Shown piece by piece: positions 45,078 to 55,716 of a stretch of DNA of 64,000 nt; position 1 is the first letter of the stretch, and every line of letters starts with the position of its first letter. The translations under genes and the position numbers were made by a program. This DNA comes from Plumapathes pennacea (lineage: Eukaryota; Cnidaria; Anthozoa; Antipatharia; Myriopathidae). The stretch is taken from contig OZ038472.1 in NCBI GenBank assembly GCA_964036295.1, positions 14,111,885 through 14,175,884 of the forward strand, read 5' to 3'. The notes below the pieces were generated by a model. It was not told the DNA's origin. It saw nothing but the letters and a program-made list of their open reading frames with translations, and made no database searches.

Positions 45078-48000
45078 TTAAGGAGTAAGAAATATCCAGT
45101 CTTGCACATCTACAGTGCGGGGCATTTGAGAAAAACGTGAAGAAGCAGTTCACATTTGTTCCTGGACGCTAGATGAGGGTTTACAAAACTGAATAAATAT
45201 TGCATGTCGGTTACGACTATATTTGACAACGCAATTAGATTTTGCTTCAATGCTTGTACCGCGAGCTGCCGAGTCTGACCTAAACCTTCATTTGCCGTTC
45301 AATAAGGATTCCTCCGGGGAATATGTCGACGGTCCCTTAAGTTCCCTCTAACGGTCGACTCTATAGCAGCAAAGAAAGTAGACTTATTTTTCAGAGTTCT
45401 GTCTACTTCTCGTTGCATGACCGATTACACACTCCTTGGTCGAGTGACACAGACAGCTGTGGCCCTTCAGGGAAAAGACTGTCTGCTTGCAAGTCGAATG
45501 GCCGACGTTAAATCAAGTTTGGCCACAAGCCGTGCCACGTGCAACCGGTGACGGATGCTAGTCATATGTATGCGGAAAGCTTTCTTGGCAACGGAGAAAG
45601 ATATCAATTTAGTTATATGATGAAGGATTATGTATTACACATAAATCAGCCTCCTTGATTATTTCACTACAGATCATCTCAAAAAGAGGAGTCAGTTTGG
45701 TCGGGCTAACTGAATAGCACTGCAGGGAGTCACGATCGTACATGAAGTACTTCCGCCGGATGTGAAGTACGTCATGTACTAAAGTCCATATTGTGTACGT
45801 GATAGTAATTGTGTACTTGAAATAAGAAGGGTGTAACGAAGGATGTACAGTATTTTTATTTATTATCTATTTTATTTATCTGTTTACTTTCATTAATCAA
45901 AGTATATTATTGCAAAAAGGACAAATACATAAGGTTTAATTAGAGCCCGGTCGCACCGGGCAGTTTAGTCGATAATAACTCAGCATCCGAGAGCAATACG
46001 ACTGCTTTATCAGTGTTTGGTAGCAACTTGCTGACATATATATCTGGTGACAAGCGCTGTTTGCACTTCAAATGATGCAAATGTCGATATCAATGTCGTT
46101 AAAGTTACGAGTGCGACCGGAGCCTTATTGAGGACCAAGGAAACTTTTTCAAGCTTTTACAGGTAGTTCTCCAGCGATGATAATTATTTTCCTATGACAT
46201 CCGTTGACGCATTTTGATTCGACTTCCTGTAGCCTTTCGTTTTGTCGCTTTCTCGACATCCGGGATATATGTTTGACTGGTTGATCGTATGTTTTACTCA
46301 CAAGACAAGAACGCTTACGTTCGCTGCCAAGTTGACTCTACATTCTATTTAGTAAGTGCAGAGCATTATTTGATTATAATTCGTTATTTAATTTATAAGA
46401 ACGCTGTAATGGAAAGTACTCGAAGATATGATGTGAAAATGTATACGAAGTAAAAATCAAGTGATCGACGAAATTTCTACATTTAGGGCCAATGCTCACT
46501 AGGCCATACATTTTGTTATCCATAGGCAAAACTGATGAACAGATGAATTTCGGTGAAATAATAAAACTAACTGCAGAAGACAAGAAGCGCACGTGAATAT
46601 GTGAAATTGGCCTGTTTCTTGGAGTCGTCGTATACCGCGTGCGACTTTAAATCCTTCTTTTTAACAACGAGGTAATCACATTTCGATAAATTAAGAAACG
46701 ACGAACACAGAACAACCAGAAACAGAACAAATTGAGCGACCTAAAAAAAGAATAGAATAGGGAACATAACAAATACATAAAGAATACGGATATTTTTTTT
46801 CCCTGGTTCCTCGGGTTACGTCCTGGTTTGCTTAATTTTCCCAGTATAATAGCAGTGGGGACGGTCTTTTGGCAGGCCGGGCAAGGTCCGTCGGGCTGCC
46901 CCTCGACTAAGGCCGCTCTCGACAAAGTCGGTAAAGAAACATATTTTGTTAGGGGCAATCCGCATTGGAGTTGTCGGTTTGATCAGTTGTTTTGTTAAAC
47001 TGTTTGGCCGTTTCGTGGTTGTTTAACTTTATTTTGTAAGGACGGCAATACTTTGGGTTTATACCCCTGCATGGCGTACGCTAGTTCCGTTTTAAACTTA
47101 GAATGTGTTCTATTGACGTCGTTTGCCGAAATGAAAGTTTCATTTTTTGTTTCCTACACATACAATCCTTTTCAAGACTCTTTTCTTTTGTGTGTGGGTG
47201 TTTTCTTATTCATACAGTTTCATGCTGTAGCTGAGACCGAAATACAATAGAACACATATACCATTTCCGGTCCGCACTTGATTGGCTAGGAAAACGGGAA
47301 ATTCCCTATCAAATATGTAATGATGCTAAGTATACATAGCTTGATATCGTGATTAAATATGCTAATTCAGAGATTGATGAGTTTCCTAGTTCCTGGTTGA
47401 CTTGCGCTTATCTTCATTCAAGATATTTTTTCGCAGTAGCCATCAAACTCTGTGCGTATATATAAATATATATTTTTTGTCCTTGTTAAGCACATGCAGG
47501 GATACAGAAAACGCTGCCCGCCCTGATCTAAACGTCTTTATACTGATACGTTCTTAATTCCATTTTGTTGCGTTTGTGCCCGTCACCTAGAAGAAAACGT
47601 TTGAAAAAGTCAGTGATAAAAACTCGTTGATTCAAATACACTAGCTCAGCGGATCATTTTCGAACGCTACGGACTGCGGAAACGGAAGATAAAAACGCGC
47701 GGATCGTTTTCAAACGGGAAAAGCATCAATTCCGTGTAAACGAAGCCACAACTGTCGTCTGCAAACAAGGCGATTTACCGAGAAGAGAAACGTTAGGTTC
47801 TTGTTACCGTTCCCTGGAATATATATGATCAGGCACGGGCAAAAATGTGTCAATTTACACAGTTATACTTGTTAATATGATGTCTTGATGATACTGAAAT
47901 GACACAGTAAAAGCGTCGCGGCCGGTATCGCGACGGTCATAGGTTTGATTCCCTTTAACCCCCGGACATTTTTTCCGGCGGGCTATCAGCTTGCAACGTA

Positions 48001-48220
48001 CCGTTTAAGTTGTTTCATAACTGCAATGGTCACTTTCACTGTCAATTATACCGTTGTGCCCCATGCCAGTCACATCAGAGCCGCGATATTCTCCGCAGAG
48101 TAATTAACCAACTTTTCTAAAATCTGTTTGTTAGCAAGAAAATCTGTTCTGAAATTTCTATGCGACAATAATCTTGCAGTTGCAAGATGTTTGCAGGCGT
48201 ATAAGCTGACGCGCGTCATC
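45078..48220. other. intergenic spacer 2, promoter-distal flank of gene E
   Basis: 47270-47400 and 47795-47830 match the flank of gene C. 47570-47770 has CGTTTGAAAA/GTGTAAACGAAGCC ends of a decayed miniature element. ORFs here (including 46647-46958 on the minus strand) show no domain and no counterpart upstream of gene C. Confidence 0.45.
47296..47306. promoter_or_regulatory. kB-like site GGGAAATTCCC upstream of gene E
   Basis: Identical to the 18616-18626 site upstream of gene C including the AAAAC before it, 1.04 kb before the gene E ATG, with an ATTGG box 15 bases upstream. Confidence 0.4.
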
Positions 48221-48230
48221 TAGTATATAG
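48221..48230 (+). promoter_or_regulatory. TATA-like box of gene E
   Basis: TAGTATATAG followed by CTGG, in the same order relative to CAGCAGTTGGA and the ATG as in gene C, but about 40 bp closer to the start codon. Confidence 0.4.
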
Positions 48231-48338
48231 CTGGTTATAGCAAACTCAGTCTGTTTTATTGTCTCATCAGCAGTTGGATGAAACGTGAGGGCACATTAGT
48301 ACATTTCAAAAACGAGCAAGAAAACCATCTCTATCAGC

Positions 48339-51300
48339 ATGGCTTGCAGTAAACATGCGATGGAGGGATACAATGTGGCAAAAAGCGACAGGGATTCTTT
48401 ACCTGGCAAATATTTCTGTTCTCTTTGTGGGAAGATCCTAAGAGAGCCACTCCAAACAAACTGCGGTCATTTTTACTGCAAATCATGCTACGACTTCAAC
48501 CAAGAAGCGTAAGTATACCACGTGGTTTATTCAATGGACTAACAAACTCTCACTATATCATTCTTCCTTTTCTTCTTAAAAATGGTTGGAGGAATTCCTA
48601 TTTTGAGCTTATGAAGGGTTAAAGTTACATAAAAGTATTATCTTTGAGCATTTTAAAACTAAAATCAGATATGAAACCGTTTCGGCTCTTTCGCTAAGGC
48701 AAATCGTGACATCAAGAGCTTGATTAGCAATATTAACATACTATACATTATTTTTCGCGAGTTTTCGCGAGTTTTGAGCATTTACTGACATTTTGTTGTG
48801 GACAAACCGTCCAACTTTTAAAATTTTTACTTTCAACCTTGAAGGGATGGAAGTTTTGTCTGTCTTCTGGACAAGGTATCCTTAATGTCAACTGAGGTAC
48901 GGTATTTTGAAGTTTCTTTTTCATTTCAAACTTTCATTAGACTATAGTGCCTAACTTTAACAATCGATGAACAGGGAAGTCTTGCATGTATGTTTAAATT
49001 TGTATTACTTTTCAGGTGTATCCTGACACTTTCATGAAACGTGAGGTTTTATCGCTAACACTAAATTGTCCAAGTGGATGTAGTTGGTCAGGAGAAATAA
49101 GAGATATGGAGGTGAGTTATGAGGAAATATATAGATATGGTAAAACGTTAGTATTACGGAATAGAGAATAACCAGCTCAAGATAGGACAGAAAACGATAA
49201 GATACTAGGATACTAGGATATATCCTATCAGTACAGCACTGCGCATCACATGATTGGTTAGGACGTAATACATTTCTAACTGTATAATGGAACAGGATAA
49301 GAGCAGTAGAGGGAAGAAACGGGACAGAACATTCAGCAAGAACACACGCGAACACTGACAGGACAAGGACACGACTGTACTAGAGGGTAGGGCCGGAACG
49401 GAGAAAACAGGAACAAGACAGGACAGAAGACAAGACAAAACATGACAGGGTACTCAGGAAAGGATCGGATAGGAAACTAGAGGACAGAAATACAACAGGA
49501 CAGGACATGAAATGGCAGGACTAACACCAGACAGAGCAGGCCAAGATACTGTAGGACAGAGACGAAAGGAAAAACAACAGCAACAGATAGCTTATAGATA
49601 GAACAGAGATTGACAGAATAAGGCCGAAATACGAACCATCTCCTTGTATCTTGCAGACCCATTCGTCAAAATGTCCAATGTCAACTGTCCAATGTCCCAA
49701 CACCAGGTGCACGGTACAGATCAAACGATCTGAGCTTCCTCATCATTTGGAGGAAGAGTGCAGCTTCAGGCGCAAAGCCTGCAGTTATTGTAAAAAGATG
49801 ATTGTAGGATATGACATGGACGTACGTAATACTTTGACAACTCATTCAATTTCAATTGTCATTCTTTAGGGCGTGGATTGTCCACATCAAATATAAGTTT
49901 ATACATTATAATTAACGTGCCTTCCACTACTCGTTTCAGGAACATCATTTGCAATTCTGTGAAGGATATCCCAAAAAATGTCCCGGTTGTAAAATGGAAG
50001 GGATAAAGCGTGGGGAGGTGAGGACTATGATTTGCACCGCACACTCATTCGCATTGTATTAGCTTGTGCACCGAGGCTAAGGACCAATGTGGACGGCAGG
50101 GGTAACAGAACAGGGTTTTCTTAGGCCAAAAACACTGAACATGGATTTTAGTCTCCGTACTTGAAAATAATGCAAAAGAGACATTTTTATTTTAGCAAAT
50201 GATTCACTTGCCTGCAGCAATACTGGGATGCATCAAATAAGTGAAGAAGGCCCCATTTAACCCTTTCACCACTAAGAGTGATCAACTTCAATTTTCTCCT
50301 TCCGTTTTTCACCAAAGATATATCATACAGTATGAAGAACATGTCTTTTGATAGCTTGTTCTGATGTTCTTTCTACACCTCTCATACATTTTCTTCTTTA
50401 ATGGTGGGGAGAATCTGTACTTTAAACTTGGGAGTGAAAGGGTTAAAGTAAACTATAGAATTATGTGTAGTCAACGCAGAGGGTGGACTGACCCTGTCTG
50501 CCTTTACATTGGCAAGAACTTATTGTCTGTTTGATTTTGAGCAAATTTTGATTTATATAATATTCACAGATTAAGAGGCATCGTGACCCCATTGATGGGG
50601 ACTGTGAAGCAACACAGATGGACTGTGCATTTGAGGCCGTGGGATGTAAAGCAGAGAAGGTAAGCTCCGGTTGCCGTTGATACCACTTGATGATGACTTT
50701 CTTTTCAGGGATATATCTTGAACTAAATCCTATAGCTATTTCCTTCTTCGAATTGGCAAAATTCTCATAGCTTACTAGATTTCCTCTGACGCAGTCACAA
50801 CATGTAATACTGAGCGTCCTCTTTTATGGCCTAGTTGAAATTACTGGGTTCTTTGCACGAAAACTGAAACGAGCTTTAAAACAAGGCTGTCCTGGCATAT
50901 TTGAGAAAGTTGCCTTAAAAATTTGTGCACGTAACTCTCCAAACGAAACGTGTGCGTATCTTTTGAAGACGCCCTGGTACTTTAAAACAGTAGGAAAATC
51001 TTTTGGTATATGTATGGCGAATTTCGTGCCAGGTTAGCCTCCCTTTAAAGATGGCGGCACCGTGCAATGAGCAAATACAATCTTATTTCTTGTCTCAGAC
51101 CACTGTAGCACTGAAAGTGTCTAAAGGGTTTCCCAGCGCTTACTTGATTTATTTCGGTTGTGATTTTATCTTTTTCAGTCGATGAAACGTAAAGACGCCA
51201 AGAAACATGAAGAAGTTTGCAGTGTCTTTCACCTTAGCAAGCTGCTGGCATTTTCATTGGATCTGGAGAAGAAGGTACAGAATAATTTGTCTGGTTCTTT

Positions 51301-52240
51301 TCCTGGAGAATTACCAAATGTCGACCAGTCAAAGTTAACAGAAGCAATATCAAACCTAGACGGAGTTTGTAATGAAACAAAAGATATCAGGCAAATCTTC
51401 CGTGACCAAAGCTCGAGGATAGCTACTTTGGAGACTGCGTTTGGTCGCCATGGCAACTATAGTGCTGGAGCGACGTCATCGGGCGCCATGTTCAGCTCTC
51501 TGACATTTCCAGCGAAAAATGGAATTTTGCCAGGCGACGTTTCGAGACGGTTGGTCAATCTGGAGAACCGCGTCGCAGATCACGAGGTTTTGATTTGTAA
51601 TGGCAGTCAAAATATGAATGGTAACCAGCAGCAAGCTCATGGATTGAAGCGTCAGTTGGAAGCCGCACAAGATGCCATTAGACGACTGGAGAGGCGAGTG
51701 GAGTCTCATGATCATTCTTTAACTATGAGAAACGTGGCTTTGGCTGATTTGGAGGAATACATTCGTCACCAAGAAGTCTCCAGTTATGACGGCGTTCTGC
51801 TGTGGAAGATCTCGGACTTCGCCAGAAGGAAAAACGACGCCATTTCTGGAAAACAGACGTCGTTCTACAGTCCCTGCTTCTACACCAGTCGCCATGGTTA
51901 CAAGATGTGCGCACGCATCTACTTGAACGGAGACGGCATGGGCAAAGGCACTCACATCTCGGTGTTCTTTACTGTCATGCGCGGGCAGTTTGACGCGCTA
52001 CTCCGCTGGCCATTCAGACAGAAGGTAACCATCATGCTTTTGGATCAGGACCACGTGGAGCACGTGATCGATGCCTTCAGACCAGACCCCAACAGTGCTT
52101 CTTTCCAAAAGCCACGGAGAGAAATGAATATCGCAAGCGGATGTCCACTGTTTTGCTCTTTGTCCGAGTTAAATAGGCATGCGTATGTAAGAGATGACGT
52201 CATGTTTATGAAGATCATAATTGATACATCCGATCTGTAA
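48339..52240 (+). CDS. TRAF gene E: TNF receptor-associated factor (TRAF2/3-like), 7 exons, 570 aa
   Basis: Exons 48339-48508, 48845-48896, 49016-49111, 49657-49821, 49940-50017, 50570-50659 and 51179-52240, with the same phases as A and C. It starts MACSKHAMEGYNVAK. RING ligands are intact (CSLC, CGHFYC, CLLD). Fingers include KCPMSTVQCPN and CAFEAVGC. TRAF-C is residues 420-570. Compared with C, three codons are missing near the start of exon 7 (PNVDQSKL) and the first zf-exon reads THSSKC instead of THLSKC. Introns also align with C, so the duplication is recent. Intron 6 has gained a TTAA element. A short stretch of TRAF-C (51912-51934) resembles B/D rather than C. Same predicted role as C; no minus-strand partner follows it. 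Confidence 0.92.
49281..49565 (+). repeat. purine-rich GGACA minisatellite in intron 3 of gene E
   Basis: Shorter version of the gene C intron 3 repeat. The flanks are nearly identical, so the length difference is due to repeat contraction or expansion after duplication. Confidence 0.75.
50261..50442. mobile_element. TTAA-flanked miniature element, copy in intron 6 of gene E
   Basis: CCCTTTCACCACT...GGGAGTGAAAGGG, 182 bp, flanked by TTAA at 50257-50260 and 50443-50446, and inverted relative to the 6152 copy. In gene C the same intron reads CCCCATTTATAGTAAAC at 22476-22492 with no element, so it inserted after the C/E duplication. Confidence 0.85.
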
Positions 52241-52254
52241 AGCTGGTTCATGTA

Positions 52255-52319
52255 CATCCTCGTTCCCAGGCTCTTTCCCCTACCCGCGGGATAGGGAAAA
52301 GAGCCTGGGTACGAGGATG
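52255..52319. repeat. hairpin 14 bp after the stop codon of gene E
   Basis: Left arm CATCCTCGTTCCCAGGCTCT continues TTCCCCTACCC; the right arm ends GAGCCTGGGTACGAGGATG. The arms are nearly complementary over about 28 bp with a short loop around CGC. Gene C has only GCTGGTTTCTATATAG here. It is likely a small foldback insertion and would lie in the 3' UTR. Confidence 0.8.
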
Positions 52320-52825
52320 ATTCCTATATGGCAGGGCCCGGTTGTTCAAAGAGGTATTTCAGGTAAGTACACTTTAATGGACACGTTTTTACCATTATGT
52401 AATAATAGCCAATAATACGGTAATTAAAGGTGCCAATGTGTTTAGCATTACAATACTAATTGTGGACACTATCTAGCTAAGGTGTATTACAATACGTTTA
52501 CTAAGATGATTGTGTATGTAAGAACACTAACAATATCCCGGCTCCTCCACCCCTCCAACAAAGTAAAATAATAAATAAGTAAATAATAGGTAAGTGAGCA
52601 CACCCACGAGCATAATCCTAAAAAGCCACAAAGTTAAAACCGAATACTTATAGCATGTTGTAAATTTCATGAATATAAAAGAGAACCATAGAGGTAAAAT
52701 AGGTTATAGCGCACAATCAGCACACTATAAATGTTAACTATTATGGTCCAGTGTAATTAGTATAATAGTAATGATAGTATTATTATTAATAATGTTTATA
52801 ACGCGCGCCCATGTATTATTCTCTA
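52320..52825. other. 3' flank of gene E; no gene
   Basis: AT-rich sequence. It starts with a segment matching 25900-25925 near gene C (AGGTATTTCAGGTAAGTAC) and a piece like the GGGCCCAGTTTTTC element end (GGGCCCGGTTGTTCAAAG). Confidence 0.45.
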
Positions 52826-52963
52826 TATAATTGGTGATTTTATTTGGAATAAGTTACTGATATATGTCGGGCACAAACCGTTCTGAACTTTGCACATGGT
52901 GATGGCTATATCCTGCACTCGTCGATTGTAAAGACCGGATAATTTTGCTTCCTTCAGAAGTTG
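52826..52963 (-). mobile_element. fragment matching a LINE (non-LTR) reverse-transcriptase C-terminus
   Basis: The minus-strand translation contains LLKEAKLSGLYNRRVQDIAI followed by TMCKVQNGLCPTYISNLF. The pattern LYNRR-QDIA-x(5)-KV-x(2)-LCPTYI-x-LF is recurrent in the C-terminal part of jockey/CR1-like ORF2 proteins. Only about 45 residues survive; the catalytic core is absent, so it is a dead 3' fragment. Confidence 0.6.
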
Positions 52964-52983
52964 CGGATCATTACCGTTTTCAG

Positions 52984-53240
52984 GGAATCGAGACTCGTAA
53001 AAAAACCATCGTACTTGATTACGAGAAACGAGCACGATTGTTACCGCGTCTCGTTCCATTGAGACTCGATGACGCAATCGAGTCTCGTTTTAGATAACCG
53101 AGTCTCGTTTTTTACAATCGAGACTCGCTTTACAATCCAAAATAGAATTTGAAGTTTTTGACTTAAAGGAGACAATCGAGACTAGTTTTCTTTCAATACT
53201 CGGCTTGTAGTTTTTCTTCCGGGACTTGTTTTAGGCAATC
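52984..53240. repeat. degenerate repeat of CAATCGAGACTCG motifs
   Basis: Irregularly spaced copies of GAGACTCG/GAGTCTCG and ACAATCGAGACT on both strands, about nine in 250 bp. Too diverged to give one unit length. No coding sense. Confidence 0.6.
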
Positions 53241-55700
53241 GAGAACTTTGGGAATCTGGGTCTGAGTATCGAATAGATGCATTTTTGGGGGGCGGGGAGA
53301 GGGGGGTTTGGAGAGGAGGGAGTGGGGAGGGAGGAGTCTGAACTACGTTTGTGACTTGAAAACTCAAACTCAAACCTTTCTTCTGTATTATCATTATGTA
53401 CTTTTAGACCAGAATTAGAGAGACCTTATGGGGCCGTATTTGTAATATCTTTGTTTATATTTTATAGTTAGTGGTTTAATACTTCTATTATTACTTATAT
53501 ATATATTGTTTTAGATATATTTGTATTTTTAAGTTCCGTTAGGAGTTAGATATTAATTGGGACGCAAGTCCTGTTTCTTCTGTTATTACACTCGGTTTTT
53601 GATGTATTTAAATTAGCTTGTGTATGACGAATTTAATAACCTAAACTAATGTTATAGGTTAAAATTGGAATATCTTCCCGTAGTTTTGGAAGCACATAAA
53701 TTAGTGAATTGGAGTTCTTTTGTTGAAAATTGAAAGAGTTAGCATAGATGTTTAATCAATGTTACGTGGTTGTTTACGGTCACTGAGGCCTTCCTCTGGA
53801 AATCTAAGTGATCTTGTTAATATTTGAAGATCTTGTCTTAGGAAATAAGCAACAGCAAGTGCGTACACTGCCGTAGGCGTGCAAGCACCTTCTCTTCCTT
53901 CAGATTTTAACTACAGCCAATCATGTCCATCAGAATGTGTTAGTGTGATTTTAATAAGTGTATTAGTCAAATAGAGGAACCACTTGAGTGTTAACGACAT
54001 TCTAGCGGAAGAGTCCGTTCGAAACTATGAGTTCCGAATGTGACTCTGACCTTGGTCATAACGAAAATCTATTTCCTATCCTTTTGTTTGTTAATTCGGT
54101 TCTTGTGTAAACCATTTGGAACCGCTGGGACGACTTAACACTTGTTGTGCATAAAGCTATCAGCTCGAAACTAGAGAGACAGAGCCGAGACAGAGCCGAG
54201 CTCAAAGAAAGAGTCGGCGTTAGAGTTGGTACTTGTACTCCTGTACTTGTACTGACTAGGAGTGTGATACTTGTTCTTGTAAACGGAACATCATCGCAGA
54301 AGCGGATTAAAGTGAGCTTGACCTCTAAAGTCTGTTTTAGCCCTGTAAGACTAAACTAAACAGAATTTTCACTCAACGGCTTATGTCCGACCGTTTTTAA
54401 AATATAAAGTAAAGTTAAATTTACTACAGTCAGTTACAACTTAAGTATGCCTGGAATCGGCTAGAGTTAATTGTTATAAATGAGTGATTTTTTTACTTAA
54501 GGATACGTGAGTATTTTTAGCATTTTAGAGCATTCGATTAAACTTTACTCTACTTTAATCTGTATATAAAGGTCATAGTCATTAGTAGGTATGTTACCTA
54601 GTTATATTTTGTTTTTCTCTTTTTTTTTTTTGGCATTTAATATTTGTCTGGAAATCTTTATAGAGATAACATCTAGAATTTCCTTCAAGGGATCACCTCG
54701 AGCATCCAATCCTTTTTCTCTGTGTGTAATTTTGCGTCTTGAGTTCATGGACTTAAGTAATGTTTTAGCATGTAAAATAGCTTAGTCCGTTGCAGCATGT
54801 ACCACTTTTTAGTCGTTCTCTATACAGTTCATTGTCAATATTTTTGCTTAAGCTATTATACTGTAAAATATATTATTGGAAATTTAAAATTACCTCGTAC
54901 GCTTTAGTTAGGATAGATACTATGCTAGATTAATGTACATATATGCATGCGCACTTTAGCCCCAGGGTTGCATAAAATGTGACCAATAAATCTTCGCCAG
55001 CAGCTTGAAAAAATAAAACCGACTCGTAAAAATACTCCGCCGTACTGCACTTCTCCCTTGTAGTAACTTCTTTGTATAAAGAATGAGCCATTTGATAGTG
55101 CACTCAGATAAAAAATGCTTCACAGTTCTCATTTCTCACTACACCACTCGTACATATCATTGCAGTAAAAGGTTGGAGGAATCTGTATTTTTAGCTTGGC
55201 GTGAAAGGGAACACACTGTAGAGTCGCTGGAGCCTCGATCAACCGCTAGAGCTGGAGCTGATCGACTCCAAAATGTGTACCCAACCCATTTCAGCTTGAT
55301 TACCAAATCTACTACCCGATTCCCAGACCAAAAAGACAAAAATCGATACCCTACTTTAGAAGAAAGTGCTTGAAAACGATACCCTTTGACGCGGTACAAA
55401 CCTCGAATCCCGCGTTCCCGCAACGTGTTTATTTCTCGGGATTTAAAAATGGCGTCTCAGCTTTACCTTTAATTAGCAGCAGAATGTACCGAAATGTTCG
55501 GCAGAATCCAAGTAAAAAAAGTACTTTGTTTAAGACATATATTGTGTTTGCACGGATGAAACCGCAGGCTCAACTGCCACGTAATGAGATGCACGGCGCC
55601 TGACTGAAATCGTGAATGAAAGAAACAGGTCGCCAACATTTCTCGCTGCTACAGCAGTGATTGTTATGTGGGATTATTGGCCATGTTCTTTCTGTTACAG
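53241..55700. other. intergenic region between gene E and FAM20B
   Basis: Contains a G-rich stretch at 53286-53336 (several G3-G6 runs) and AT-rich DNA. 55003-55070 resembles the 5521 hairpin element (CGACTCGTAAAAATACTCCG). The ORF at 55083-55373 has no domain. I see no gene. Confidence 0.45.
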
Positions 55701-55716
55701 GGCATATTTTGGAACG

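Noticed and set aside
46647..46958. 103-codon minus-strand ORF with CPACQK
   Set aside because: One Cys pair alone is not a domain, the C-terminal half is AT-rich hydrophobic by composition, and no counterpart lies upstream of gene C.
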